From positions 1 to 49,806 of the forward strand of contig JAKISS010000017.1 of assembly GCA_021648485.1 (NCBI GenBank): a stretch of 49,806 nucleotides of DNA. The letters are read 5' to 3'. Position numbers and translations under genes: made by a program. Positions 8,462 through 17,529 of this stretch are shown here, one piece after another (position 1 is the first letter of the stretch; each line of letters starts with the position of its first letter). The stretch comes from Gammaproteobacteria bacterium (GTDB taxonomy: Bacteria; Pseudomonadota; Gammaproteobacteria; SZUA-152). The notes under the pieces were generated by a model that saw nothing but the letters and a program-made list of their open reading frames with translations, did no database searches and was not told the origin of the DNA.

Positions 8462-9104
8462 GCGCGTGCAAATTTATCGCATTGTCGCTGTATAAATGCA
8501 CTGACTTGGGGCGATTTGACCAGTGATAGGTGATGTTGCACGGGTGGTTGCACCAATGCGAGGCGGTGACTCTGTGCGCGAAATATTTCCTGAGCTTTTT
8601 TCTTATGAATTGCGTTGACATGCCCGCTGAGATTGGTCTAGCATCGTCCGACAGCAGGATAAAGCTGACAACAGATTTTGTTGGATTAATAATAATATTC
8701 TGATATATAGGTTGTGATAACAACTTAAAGATACGTTTCGATTAGCCAGTTCGGTTCAGGATGGTCTCTGTAGGATGTGCCAGGTGCCCTTCAGACAGAG
8801 CCAATAAGAAACTGCGGCGATAACGATGATAGGCCGAGGAGAGTGGCCTGTTTAAAATAACAAGCGGATACGATCCGCAAAGAATTGAGGGAGAGCAAGC
8901 GGCTACTTCGGCTGGCTTGATTTAGCAGAAGTCTAAAAATTCCCATATTGCGGCGCGAGCTGTGTTTAAAGAGCATGTTTTGCCAGTTATTTGTCTGGCA
9001 GGGCAGTGTTTTCCACGTTTTAACCCATTGGCTTTGTACCGGGGTTCGTGGAAACATTGGTGAAAACAAAAGTTGATAAACAACAAAATGTATCGAGGAA
9101 GAAA
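8462..9104. other. Long structured leader upstream of the Alternative Complex III operon
   Basis: A 643-base stretch with no convincing gene. It holds a candidate promoter (8615-8644) and two perfect small hairpins in a row: AGGCC/GGCCT at 8831-8849 and GCGGAT-ACG-ATCCGC at 8864-8878. A GC-rich fold follows around 8895-8925. The distance from the candidate promoter to the first gene, over 450 bases, leaves room for a regulatory leader. I do not recognise a known riboswitch in it. Confidence 0.45.
8615..8644 (+). promoter_or_regulatory. Candidate sigma70-type promoter for the Alternative Complex III operon
   Basis: A perfect -35 hexamer TTGACA (8615-8620) is followed after 18 bases by TAGCAT (8639-8644), a 4-of-6 match to the -10 consensus. 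It lies over 450 bases before the first gene, so a closer promoter is also possible. Confidence 0.35.
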
Positions 9105-9716
9105 ATGGTAGTGATGAACCGTTTGATCAATCCGGGCGCAGGCTTTGCCAGGGCTGGACTTGCCGGGATGGTGTTCCTGGCGATGTTGCTGATGTCCTCC
9201 ATGGCAATGGCTGTCAAGTATGATGTGGTACCGCCGAGTGGCACGCACACGGGTGAAGATGTGCCCCAGCCAATCGAGTTTCCACACGACATTCATGTCA
9301 AGGACAATGATATTAACTGCATGTATTGCCACACCTATGCACGCCGCAGCAAGGTGGCAGGTATCCCGCCTACCAGCAAATGTATGGGTTGTCACAAAGT
9401 GATTGCGACTGATAAACCACGCATTCAACAGCTGACAAAATACTGGGAAGATAAAGAGTCCCCCCCCTGGAAAAAAGTTCATGATCTTCCGGATTTTGTA
9501 CATTTTACCCATGAAAAGCATTTGAAAACCCTGGCGTTTGACCGTGATTTTCCAGTGGAGGATGTCAAGGAAATATGCGCGTTTTGTCATGGTGACGTGG
9601 AAAACATGACAGTGGCCAACAAGGTGAAGCCGTTAAATATGGGTTTCTGTGTCAACTGCCATATTGCAAACAAGGATCTCGGTGCGCCGGGTGATTGTTG
9701 GAAGTGTCATAAGTAA
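9105..9716 (+). CDS. actA: Alternative Complex III subunit ActA, pentaheme cytochrome c
   Basis: A 203-residue multiheme cytochrome of the quinol:cytochrome c oxidoreductase known as Alternative Complex III. Five CxxCH heme sites are present (CMYCH, CMGCH, CAFCH, CVNCH, CWKCH), the number known for ActA. An N-terminal signal or anchor segment (about residues 12-36, ending SMAMA) directs it to the periplasmic face. Many extra His residues can serve as distal heme ligands. I chose ATG 9105 because GAGGAAG lies just upstream; a longer GTG start at 9048 lacks support. ActA carries electrons from the iron-sulfur subunit towards soluble cytochrome c. It heads a seven-gene operon. Confidence 0.92.
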   Translation: MVVMNRLINPGAGFARAGLAGMVFLAMLLMSSMAMAVKYDVVPPSGTHTGEDVPQPIEFPHDIHVKDNDINCMYCHTYARRSKVAGIPPTSKCMGCHKVIATDKPRIQQLTKYWEDKESPPWKKVHDLPDFVHFTHEKHLKTLAFDRDFPVEDVKEICAFCHGDVENMTVANKVKPLNMGFCVNCHIANKDLGAPGDCWKCHK

Positions 9717-9776
9717 TCAGCTTATCGCTGATTAAAATGTAGATTTGAGTGGGTTCAATAGAGCGGAATAACGATT

Positions 9777-11990
9777 ATGAGCGGAAAAATGAACCGTAGA
9801 AGTTTTCTGAAAGTGATGGGTTGGAGTGGTGCGGGCGTTGCACTGACAGGGTGCGATATGCCCACGACCGTCACGCTGGAAGAGGGTAAGGAAGATGTGG
9901 TCTCTTATCTTATGCCGGAAGAATATGTCATTCCGGGAGTGGGAGTCTGGTATGCCTCAACCTGTACGCAGTGTGCGGCAGGTTGTGGTATTCACGGTCG
10001 AGTGCGCGAAGGTCGTGTGCTGAAGCTGGAAGGTAACCCGGATGCGGCAGTGAATAATGGCAAACTCTGCATGATGGGTCAGGCCGGTGTACAGGGGCAT
10101 TATAACCCTGACCGTATTACCTCGCCGATGATGCGCACTGGCGGCAGTCTAACGCCAATCAGTTGGGACAAGGCGCTGGGAGTCATGGAAGAAAAATTAG
10201 GCGCTGTCAATGGAGACCGTTTTGCCTGGTTTACAGGCAGCATCAGTGGCCACCAGTCCGTGTTGCTGACAAATCACCTCGACGCCATGGGGTCAACAAA
10301 CCACTATGTGCATGAAGTGGTTAATAATGCCGTTTCCCGCGCTGTTAATCAGGACATGTTGGGTGAGGCCAATCCGCGTTTGCGCTTGGACAAAGCGAAG
10401 ATGATTGTTTCCTTTGGTGCGGATTTCATGGGTGCGGGCCAGTCTCCCGTACAGTACGCCGGGCAATACGCTAAATTCCGTACAAATAAAGAACGTGGTC
10501 TGCTGGTGCAGATCGAACCCAAAATGTCGCTTACCGGTGGTAGTGCCGATTTATGGTTGGCGATCAAGCCGGGTACAGAAGCTGTGCTGGCATTAGGCAT
10601 GGCGAATTTACTGCTGAATAAAATTAAGATAAGCGATACCGGCATTCCTGCCGATGTGCGTACGTTGATCAACACCTACGATATCACCAAAGTGGCACGG
10701 ATGACCGGTGTGGCGGGTGATCGTATTCAGCGTGTTACCCAACTGTTGAGTGAACGTACGCCGAGTCTGGTGCTGGCGGGCGCAGGCGTTGAGGGACAGG
10801 CACAAGGTTATTCCACAACTGCGGCCATCATGATGTTGAACCATATTCTTGGCAATGTGGGCAAGACCATTGAGTCTGCTGGTGATTTTCCTTTTCCACA
10901 ACTTATGGCCAAACAGGGTGGCACAGCTGACTTGGTGGCTTTTGCCGAAGCGGCTAACGCAAAAAAACTGGATGTAGTGATTTTTCATGGTAGCAACCCG
11001 GTGTACAGCGCTCCGAAAAGTCTGGGATTGACCGAAGCAATGGCCAATATTGGTTTTAAGGTCGCTATTTCACAGTTTCCGGATGAAACCGCCATGGCTG
11101 CTGATCTGGTGCTGCCAATGGATTCCTATCTGGAAGACTGGGGTACGCAGGTACCCGCCGATCAGGCTGAAGCCAATGCAATTCATATGCAGCAGCCATT
11201 GATGGAAAAGCTCAATGCCGAGACCAAAGGGCTGGGCGATATTCTGTTGACCCTGCTCAAGCAGCGTAAAAAGGACGATTATGGTCAGTTCGAGGATTAT
11301 TACGCGTATTTACGCAATGCCTTTGCTGCAATGCCGACTTCAGTGAAGAATGACGCGAAGAGTAACGACGAATTTTGGAATACGGCTTTACAAACCGGTG
11401 TTATCAAAGTGGACTCAGGCACGAAAACGTTACAATCGACCGTCGTCTCGTTTGCAGCGCCAGTAGTGGATGACAATGCGGGCTTAACGCTGCTGCCATC
11501 ACCCCGTCTGGGTCTGTTTGATGGGCGTCATGCCAATCTGCCCTGGTTGCAGGAAGCGCCGGATCAGATTAGCAAAGTAGTATGGGACTCCTGGGTGGAA
11601 ATGCATCCGGATACTGCCGCAAAAATGGGCATTGGAAATCTGGATTTAGTGGAAGTGAATTCTGCACAGGGCTCAGTTAAATTGCGTGTAGTGCTGCTTA
11701 AAGGCATGCATGCGGATGCAGTGGCAATACCACTGGGTCAGGGGCATGAAGCCTACGGGCGTTATGCCAAGGGACTGGGCGTTAATCCCCTGCAAATTCT
11801 TGATGCAACGACAGACGCTAAAACGGGCGAGCTGGCTATGTACAGTACGCGCGTGACTGTGAAGCGTGTGGGGCCAGCGGATTCGCTCTCTATTGTGCGT
11901 ATGGGAACGGGAGCTGGGGACAGTCAGGTGGGACGTAAGTTGGTGGGGACCGTGCCAGTTGAGCAGGTTCGCCGTACGGAGGGCACTTAA
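9777..11990 (+). CDS. actB1: Alternative Complex III subunit ActB1, molybdopterin-oxidoreductase-like
   Basis: A 737-residue protein of the molybdopterin oxidoreductase fold. It opens with a twin-arginine motif (NRRSFLK) and a lipobox-like LTGC (Cys26), as in the ActB lipoprotein family. It keeps a full cluster-type motif C63-x2-C66-x3-C70-x27-C98, the spacing of the FS0 [4Fe-4S] site in DMSO-reductase-type enzymes. The C-terminal 120 residues look like the dinucleotide-binding domain. In the studied ACIII complexes this half has lost its molybdenum cofactor; whether this one binds a cluster is open. In several bacteria ActB is one fused chain, but here B1 and B2 are separate genes two bases apart. 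An internal ATG at 9789 is a possible start. Confidence 0.9.
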   Translation: MSGKMNRRSFLKVMGWSGAGVALTGCDMPTTVTLEEGKEDVVSYLMPEEYVIPGVGVWYASTCTQCAAGCGIHGRVREGRVLKLEGNPDAAVNNGKLCMMGQAGVQGHYNPDRITSPMMRTGGSLTPISWDKALGVMEEKLGAVNGDRFAWFTGSISGHQSVLLTNHLDAMGSTNHYVHEVVNNAVSRAVNQDMLGEANPRLRLDKAKMIVSFGADFMGAGQSPVQYAGQYAKFRTNKERGLLVQIEPKMSLTGGSADLWLAIKPGTEAVLALGMANLLLNKIKISDTGIPADVRTLINTYDITKVARMTGVAGDRIQRVTQLLSERTPSLVLAGAGVEGQAQGYSTTAAIMMLNHILGNVGKTIESAGDFPFPQLMAKQGGTADLVAFAEAANAKKLDVVIFHGSNPVYSAPKSLGLTEAMANIGFKVAISQFPDETAMAADLVLPMDSYLEDWGTQVPADQAEANAIHMQQPLMEKLNAETKGLGDILLTLLKQRKKDDYGQFEDYYAYLRNAFAAMPTSVKNDAKSNDEFWNTALQTGVIKVDSGTKTLQSTVVSFAAPVVDDNAGLTLLPSPRLGLFDGRHANLPWLQEAPDQISKVVWDSWVEMHPDTAAKMGIGNLDLVEVNSAQGSVKLRVVLLKGMHADAVAIPLGQGHEAYGRYAKGLGVNPLQILDATTDAKTGELAMYSTRVTVKRVGPADSLSIVRMGTGAGDSQVGRKLVGTVPVEQVRRTEGT

Positions 11991-11992
11991 TC

Positions 11993-12835
11993 ATGTCATT
12001 GGATAATATTCTCAACCATTGGTCAGACTATCGTAAAGGTGCCGAAGAAGGTGGTCATCACGATTACGAGCATCGCTGGGCCATGGCCATCAATCTGGAT
12101 TTGTGCATTGGTTGCAATGCTTGCTCCACAGCCTGTTATGCCGAAAACAATCTGGCTGTGGTGGGTAAAGAAAGGTTTGAAAAAGGCCAGGCCATGCACT
12201 GGATGCGTATTGAACGCTACTGGGATCAACAGGAGCTGGAGCATCCGGAGCAGGGGGCCAGCTTCCTGCCAATGATGTGTCAGCAGTGTGGTGCCGCAAC
12301 CTGCGAGCCGGTTTGCCCGGTGGCAGCGACTTATCACACGCCGGATGGCCTGAATGCACAGGTATACAACCGTTGTATTGGTTCACGGTATTGTTCCAAC
12401 AACTGCCCCTTCCGTGTGCGTTACTTCAATTTTTATTCCTATTACGAATCGTCCTGGCCGGAACCGATGGAGCAGCAGCTTAATCCTGATATTTCTGTGC
12501 GTGACAAGGGTGTGATGGAGAAGTGTACCTTCTGCATGCAGCGTATTCGCTCGGTTAAGGACAAGGCCTTTATGGAAGACCGTCCGGTGCAGGATGGAGA
12601 AATGGTACCCGCTTGCGCGCAATCCTGTCCAACATCGGCCATTGTGTTCGGCGACACGATGGATGAAAGCAGCATGGTCAGCAAACTCTGGAAAAAGCAC
12701 CAAGTGGAACGCGGTGTTTATCAAAAAACCAAGCTGGCCAAAAAAGATGCTGATTTGCGCGGTTATCGAATCTTTGAAGAACTCAATGTTGATCCGTCGG
12801 TGATGTACCTCGAACGGGTTCGTGAAGATATTTAG
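11993..12835 (+). CDS. actB2: Alternative Complex III subunit ActB2, four-cluster ferredoxin-like protein
   Basis: A 280-residue iron-sulfur protein of the NrfC/PsrB type. Four cysteine groups are visible: CIGCNACSTAC near residue 38, CQQCGAATCEPVCP near 95, CIGSRYCSNNCP near 128, and CTFC with the late CAQSCP near 178-212. They should hold four clusters forming a wire from the quinol site to the heme subunits. In the third group Ser stands in the usual third position (CIGSRYC). The same substitution is frequent in relatives of this family, so it is not by itself a defect. It begins two bases after actB1, which indicates translational coupling. No signal peptide is present; export with the twin-arginine partner is the usual arrangement. 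Confidence 0.92.
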   Translation: MSLDNILNHWSDYRKGAEEGGHHDYEHRWAMAINLDLCIGCNACSTACYAENNLAVVGKERFEKGQAMHWMRIERYWDQQELEHPEQGASFLPMMCQQCGAATCEPVCPVAATYHTPDGLNAQVYNRCIGSRYCSNNCPFRVRYFNFYSYYESSWPEPMEQQLNPDISVRDKGVMEKCTFCMQRIRSVKDKAFMEDRPVQDGEMVPACAQSCPTSAIVFGDTMDESSMVSKLWKKHQVERGVYQKTKLAKKDADLRGYRIFEELNVDPSVMYLERVREDI

Positions 12836-12896
12836 ATCGGAAGGTTTGCAAAGACTTTTTAAGCAGAGCCGTCAAAAAGATTAAGGTGATATAACA

Positions 12897-14309
12897 ATGA
12901 CGATGGTCACAGAAAAAGATATTAACGAGCAGATTGCGTGGGCGAAAATCAACACTGATGTGTTGAAGAGCATGGAAAATCCGCGCCCTGCCTACTGGGT
13001 GACGCTGGCAGTGTGTATTGCCATGGTGTCAACCGCAGTGGTTGCAGAATACATCCAGTACACCGTGGGTATGGGTACGGCGAATCTGAATAATCCCCAT
13101 ATGTGGGATATGTACATTGCTGCTTTTGTGTTTTGGATTGGCATGAGTCATTCCGGCACATTACTGTCGGCAATTTTGCATCTGATCCATGCCGATTGGC
13201 GTAAACCGATATATCGGTTTGCCGAAGCGATGACAACGTTTTCATTGTTGACGGCCGGTATATTTCCGATGATTCATCTAGGACGTGTTTGGAATCTGTA
13301 CTGGGTGCTGCCTTATGTCAGTGATCGAGGCATCTGGCCAAACTTCCGTTCACCGTTGGTGTGGGACGCATTCGCCATTACGACTTACCTTACTGCCTCC
13401 ATGCTGTTTCTGTTTGTGGGCATGATTCCTGATTTGGCGATCTGTCGTGATAACACCACTGGCTGGCGTAAAAAGTTGTACGGCATTCTGGCGCTGGGCT
13501 GGGTAGGTAGTGACCGTCAATGGCGTCACTTCCGCAAAATTTATTTGTTGATGGCTTGCTTCCTGATTCCTTTGGCCGTATCGGTGCATTCTATTGTGTC
13601 GGCTGATTTTGCCATGTCCATTATGCCAGGCTGGCACATTACTTCTTTCCCGCCATATTTTGTGGCAGGTGCATTATATTCGGGCTGTGCGGCTATCATT
13701 ACGCTGTTTATCCTGTTGCGTTATTTCTTCCGCTTTGAAGATTATATGACGCTGCCGATCATGGAAAAAACGGCCAAACTGACCTTTGCTATAGCGATGG
13801 TATGGACTTACCTGAATCTTATTGAGTTCGCCTCTGTTTGGTATGGTCATGATGTCTATAACAAGGAGTTGTTGATTGCTAAAGCAACCGGTGCTTATGC
13901 CTGGATATTCTGGACCATGCTCTTCTGTGGCTCTGTATTGCCGTTTGCGCTGGCCTTCAGGAAGTTACGTCGGCATATGCCCACCATGTTTGTGGTCTCG
14001 TTGTTCCTGAATCTGGGAATGTTCTTCGAGCGCTGGATGATTGTGGCACCGACATTGTCCATGTCACAGGAGCCACACCAGTGGGATATCATGTACGGCA
14101 GCATTGTTGAATGGGCCATTGTGTTTGGCAGCTTTGGCTGGTTTGGCATGTTGTTCCTGATATTTGTGAAGGTGTTTCCGTCAGTCTCCATGTATGAAGT
14201 GAAGGAGATGGTCTTTCATCGTAAACGGTCTGCGGGTGAAGAAGACCTGGTGCGTATGACCGATCATGCAAAACCAGTGACTCAAACCACTGGTGGAGGG
14301 AGTGCATAA
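12897..14309 (+). CDS. actC: Alternative Complex III subunit ActC, NrfD-like quinone-binding membrane protein
   Basis: A 470-residue integral membrane protein of the NrfD/PsrC family with about ten hydrophobic segments. The first (VTLAVCIAMVSTAVVAEYIQ) is followed by the motif NPHMWDMYIAAFVFWIGMSH, characteristic of ActC. Quinol is thought to be oxidised within this subunit and electrons passed to ActB2. Acidic and His residues inside the helices (for example HSIVSADFA and the EFASVWYGHD segment) are the kind proposed to take part in quinol binding or proton transfer. It lies between actB2 and actD and ends directly at the start of actD, without any gap. Confidence 0.93.
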   Translation: MTMVTEKDINEQIAWAKINTDVLKSMENPRPAYWVTLAVCIAMVSTAVVAEYIQYTVGMGTANLNNPHMWDMYIAAFVFWIGMSHSGTLLSAILHLIHADWRKPIYRFAEAMTTFSLLTAGIFPMIHLGRVWNLYWVLPYVSDRGIWPNFRSPLVWDAFAITTYLTASMLFLFVGMIPDLAICRDNTTGWRKKLYGILALGWVGSDRQWRHFRKIYLLMACFLIPLAVSVHSIVSADFAMSIMPGWHITSFPPYFVAGALYSGCAAIITLFILLRYFFRFEDYMTLPIMEKTAKLTFAIAMVWTYLNLIEFASVWYGHDVYNKELLIAKATGAYAWIFWTMLFCGSVLPFALAFRKLRRHMPTMFVVSLFLNLGMFFERWMIVAPTLSMSQEPHQWDIMYGSIVEWAIVFGSFGWFGMLFLIFVKVFPSVSMYEVKEMVFHRKRSAGEEDLVRMTDHAKPVTQTTGGGSA

Positions 14310-14837
14310 ATGAGCAAAAAAAGAATGATGGGTCTGTTTGGCGACTTTGAAGAGGCTCATGATGCCATCGCTGATATTCGTCGCAATGAAGTCCCGGGTT
14401 TAACGGTGGATGATGTCACCATGACATCACCCATTGAACACCCTGAAGTTGAAGAAGTATTGGGCGAACGTCCAGTACATATTCAAAAATTCACCTTGTT
14501 TGGGGCTATTTTTGGTGTAGTTTTCGGCTTCATATTTTTGGCTGCCGCACAGGCAAGCTTTCTGGTGCAACCACAAGGGGGCAAGCCAGTCATTGCGTTG
14601 CCGTCGAATATTGTGCTGGTTTACGAAATGCTGATTTTCTTCGCCGTATGGCTGACGTTTTTCGCCTTTATCTTTTTGTCGGGGCTATTGAGAAAACGTA
14701 GCTCGTTGTACAGCGAAAAAGTGAGCCTGGATCAAGTGGCCATTATTGTGGAAATCGATGAAAGTATTAGTGAGTCGGTAAAGGGGCTTTTTGAAAAGCA
14801 CAAGGTATTGGAAATTCGAGAAGAGGCGATTCGATGA
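14310..14837 (+). CDS. actD: Alternative Complex III subunit ActD, DUF3341 membrane protein
   Basis: A 175-residue protein with the DUF3341 layout. The soluble N-terminal domain begins MGLFGDFEEAHDAIADIR. Two transmembrane helices follow (about residues 65-85 and 108-130), joined by a short periplasmic loop, and the protein ends with a C-terminal soluble tail. In solved ACIII structures ActD is a small peripheral membrane subunit without cofactors that stabilises the complex. The start codon immediately follows the actC stop, and the end overlaps actE by four bases (ATGA), so the three genes are translationally coupled. Confidence 0.9.
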   Translation: MSKKRMMGLFGDFEEAHDAIADIRRNEVPGLTVDDVTMTSPIEHPEVEEVLGERPVHIQKFTLFGAIFGVVFGFIFLAAAQASFLVQPQGGKPVIALPSNIVLVYEMLIFFAVWLTFFAFIFLSGLLRKRSSLYSEKVSLDQVAIIVEIDESISESVKGLFEKHKVLEIREEAIR

Positions 14838-15385
14838 AGTGTGCAACGAACCATTCGATGAAACGCATTGCGGTATTGTTGACTGCATTGGCTGTTCCTT
14901 CTGCGGTGCTGGCCTGGCCATGGTCGCAGGATATGATGAATCAGCCCAGCATCAAACCACAGGAAGGAGTGATGACGCCTTTTCCGGCACGTTCGGTTCC
15001 GGTAATGGGCATTCCTACCAAGGTAGCGAATCGGGAGGCATCCAGGGATCTGGTTAACCCGATTGCGGTCAATGCAGCATCATTGAAAGAAGGACGCACT
15101 CTTTATCGCATTTATTGTGCAGCTTGCCATGGGTTGACGGGCAAGGCGGAGTCACCTGTGGCCAGCAAAATAGGTGCCATTGATCTGACTGACGATTACG
15201 TTCAGCAATCAATGACAGAAGGTTGGCTATGGGGCACGATTACGTTTGGTAGTTATGTAATGCCTGCTTACGGCGTGGTGGGAGAGCAGGGTGGTTCGAA
15301 TGACCTGACTGTCGAAGAGCGTTGGCATGTGGTGAACTATCTTAAAAATGGCCTGGTGAAAGAATCCCAGGTTGCGGCAAAATAG
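14834..15385 (+). CDS. actE: Alternative Complex III subunit ActE, monoheme cytochrome c
   Basis: A 183-residue periplasmic cytochrome c subunit. An N-terminal hydrophobic signal (MKRIAVLLTALAVPSAVLA) follows eight extra residues, so ATG 14858 could also be the start. The early part contains the ActE-typical stretch MMNQPSIKPQEG, and the single heme site is CAACHG. A later Met in SYVMPAYG is the probable axial ligand. Its role is to accept electrons from the pentaheme subunit and hand them to a soluble carrier or oxidase. The start overlaps actD by four bases. Confidence 0.92.
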   Translation: MKCATNHSMKRIAVLLTALAVPSAVLAWPWSQDMMNQPSIKPQEGVMTPFPARSVPVMGIPTKVANREASRDLVNPIAVNAASLKEGRTLYRIYCAACHGLTGKAESPVASKIGAIDLTDDYVQQSMTEGWLWGTITFGSYVMPAYGVVGEQGGSNDLTVEERWHVVNYLKNGLVKESQVAAK

Positions 15386-15451
15386 AGCAACGGTAAAGCG
15401 AGCAATATTTTGCTGCGCTCGACAAGAATAGATAAAAGGGGCAAGGGTTAA

Positions 15452-16486
15452 ATGGAAAATTTTGGCAGCTGGTCGGTGTTGACCACAAATTTCCTCATCG
15501 TATTGTATTTGGCGCTGGCAGGTGTGACGTTTGCGTCGATTCTGCACTTGGTGAATGGTAAATGGCGTTTTCAGGTGCGATATTTTGCGGTTTCCACAGC
15601 GGCACTGTTTCCATTGGCGGGTGTGTTGTTACTGCTGTTGCTTTACAGTGGTGAAAGTACTTTCCCGTGGTTGTCTCTCGCGGATGATGAAGATGTGCAT
15701 CTCAGCGGCTGGTTGAATTACACCTTTTTGGTGACACGCCAGATCCTGGGTTTCCTGGTAGTGGCCGCTTTTTTCTGTCTGTTTATTAAATACCAGCATT
15801 TGACGGATGTGAGTGATGATCCCAAAGTGCATCGTACTTTCCGGAATATTGCTCTGGTTATTCCGGGTGTGTATGTGTTGTACGGCACTATGATTGCCTG
15901 GGATTTTGAAATGACCATGGTGGTAAACTGGCACAGTGCCAGTTACGGTATTTACCAGTTCGTCAGTATGTTCCACTTCTTTTTGGCCTTCCTGGCGCTT
16001 CTGTTAATCATGCTGCATCGTTCCGGCAAGGTGAACAAACCGTACAAGCCTTTTGTCTTTAATTATCTGGCACAAATGATGCTGGCCTTCACGATTTTGT
16101 GGACCTATTTCTACTTCACGCAATATCTGATCATGTGGTACGGTCGTTTGCCTGAAGAAATGGATCGTTTTAATGACATGATGCTTTATGATTTGGCACC
16201 GCTGTGGTGGACCTTCCTGGTGCTGAAGTTTGTTATCCCTTTCCTCACTTTTGCGGTGTGGACGCCAAATCGCCATAATCCGACTGTCATTGTGTTTGTT
16301 GCTATCAGCATCCTGCTGGGAACCTGGATAGAGCGTTACACTTGGGTTTCCGGTTCGGTGTCGCCGGAGTTTTACCATATCCCCATGACCTCAATTTTCG
16401 ATATTGTGGTGACTTTACTGATCGCCGCCGTTGGCTGGTTTTCCGTGCGTAAGGCAATGACCAAGTATGGTCTGGTGCGCGCATAA
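15452..16486 (+). CDS. actF: Alternative Complex III subunit ActF, second NrfD-like membrane protein
   Basis: A 344-residue membrane protein with about nine to ten hydrophobic segments, the second NrfD-like subunit of the complex. Matching features are the N-terminal helix (LIVLYLALAGVTFASILHLV), the motif YGTMIAWDFEM, and the FYFTQYLIMWYGRLPEE loop typical of ActF. It pairs with ActC in the membrane. It is the last gene of the operon: a strong hairpin terminator follows 43 bases after its stop. No cytochrome oxidase genes come next, unlike in many ACIII clusters. Confidence 0.92.
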   Translation: MENFGSWSVLTTNFLIVLYLALAGVTFASILHLVNGKWRFQVRYFAVSTAALFPLAGVLLLLLLYSGESTFPWLSLADDEDVHLSGWLNYTFLVTRQILGFLVVAAFFCLFIKYQHLTDVSDDPKVHRTFRNIALVIPGVYVLYGTMIAWDFEMTMVVNWHSASYGIYQFVSMFHFFLAFLALLLIMLHRSGKVNKPYKPFVFNYLAQMMLAFTILWTYFYFTQYLIMWYGRLPEEMDRFNDMMLYDLAPLWWTFLVLKFVIPFLTFAVWTPNRHNPTVIVFVAISILLGTWIERYTWVSGSVSPEFYHIPMTSIFDIVVTLLIAAVGWFSVRKAMTKYGLVRA

Positions 16487-16528
16487 CGGGATGTCGGTGG
16501 GTATTATGACCTGCATGTAGTGAATATG

Positions 16529-16554
16529 AAAAGGGCTCTTCGGAGCCCTTTTTT
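16529..16554 (+). terminator. Intrinsic terminator after actF
   Basis: A perfect stem GGGCTC-TTCG-GAGCCC with a stable TTCG tetraloop (16533-16548) is followed directly by six T (16549-16554) and preceded by AAAA. This is a textbook rho-independent terminator and separates the Alternative Complex III operon from the bc1 operon. Confidence 0.93.
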
Positions 16555-16646
16555 GTGCCTGTGGGCATTGCTCATTATCCATTTTATGTGTGCCAATAAC
16601 TGGAGTTAGGTTGAATGTCTGTCTTGTTATTGCTAACCCTCTGTTT

Positions 16647-16675
16647 TTGGCACTACAAAAAAATTAGCTTATAAT
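16647..16675 (+). promoter_or_regulatory. Strong sigma70-type promoter of the bc1 operon
   Basis: TTGGCA (16647-16652, five of six) and a perfect TATAAT (16670-16675) are separated by the ideal 17 bases. Transcription would start near 16682 and give an untranslated leader of about 250 bases before the Rieske gene. The leader includes a small hairpin GAGTC/GACTC near 16779-16794. I see no gene in that leader. Confidence 0.72.
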
Positions 16676-16932
16676 TATATTAATATAAACGATATTGTTG
16701 TGTTCTCATTCTCTGCTATGCTCCTCGGCTAATGGATGTTTTTATTAGCGAATTGTCTGTCTTTGTTAATACCCTCTAGAGTCCGATTAGACTCATGGAG
16801 GAAAGCTACACCTACGTGGTGAAATGCCTGACCTGAAGTTAATTCTGGCATGTCCGCTAATTATCCTCTGAAGTGCGTAGTCAACTGGGGATTCTCGGTT
16901 CAATAGCGGCACTTGTTATTAAGGGGAATTAT

Positions 16933-17529
16933 GTGAGCACGGATGAAATTGATTATGGTCGCCGTCGCATGTTACTGGCGGCAACGGCTGCCATGGGTGG
17001 CGTCGGTGCGGTTTATGTGGCTACACCTTTTATACTGTCAATGGACCCCAGTGAAAAAGCGAAGGCTGCGGGTGCGCCTACCGATGTGGATATCAGTAAG
17101 CTGGAACCAGGGCAGCTGATGACAGTGGAATGGCGAGGTAAGCCGGTTTGGGTATTGCGGCGAAACGAGCAAATGCTGAAGACATTGCCGAAGCTGGACA
17201 AATTTCTGCGTGACCCTAATTCGGACGAACTTTCTCAGCAACCTGTTTATACCAAGAATGCACAGCGCTCCATTAATCCTGAATATATGGTAATGATCGG
17301 TATTTGTACCCATCTGGGCTGCTCACCAACATACCGTCCCGAATTTGCCCCCCCGGATCTTGGGCCGGAATGGAAAGGTGGCTTTTTCTGTCCCTGCCAT
17401 GGCTCTACTTATGATCTTGCCGGGCGTGTATATGCTGGTATGCCAGCCCCCTCGAACCTCGTTATACCACCTCACCACTATGTGTCAGCGACCCGTCTGT
17501 TGGTGGGTGTTGATTCGGAGGCCATTTAA
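16933..17529 (+). CDS. petA: Ubiquinol-cytochrome c reductase iron-sulfur (Rieske) subunit
   Basis: A 198-residue Rieske protein of the cytochrome bc1 complex. The N-terminal region has the RRRMLLAATAAMGG motif (twin-arginine-type) and a single membrane anchor, placing the cluster domain in the periplasm. The [2Fe-2S] site is complete: CTHLGC (Cys125, His127, with Cys130 for the disulfide) and CPCHGS (Cys153, His156, Cys155 for the disulfide). I chose GTG 16933, which has AAGGGGAA just upstream, rather than an unsupported in-frame start at 16873. The stop overlaps the cytochrome b start by one base. It moves electrons from quinol to cytochrome c1. Confidence 0.95.
   Translation: MSTDEIDYGRRRMLLAATAAMGGVGAVYVATPFILSMDPSEKAKAAGAPTDVDISKLEPGQLMTVEWRGKPVWVLRRNEQMLKTLPKLDKFLRDPNSDELSQQPVYTKNAQRSINPEYMVMIGICTHLGCSPTYRPEFAPPDLGPEWKGGFFCPCHGSTYDLAGRVYAGMPAPSNLVIPPHHYVSATRLLVGVDSEAI

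Noticed and set aside
8352..8723. A 123-codon minus-strand frame over the end of the universal stress gene
   Set aside because: Most of it mirrors the stress protein or non-coding leader, and the translation has no family resemblance.
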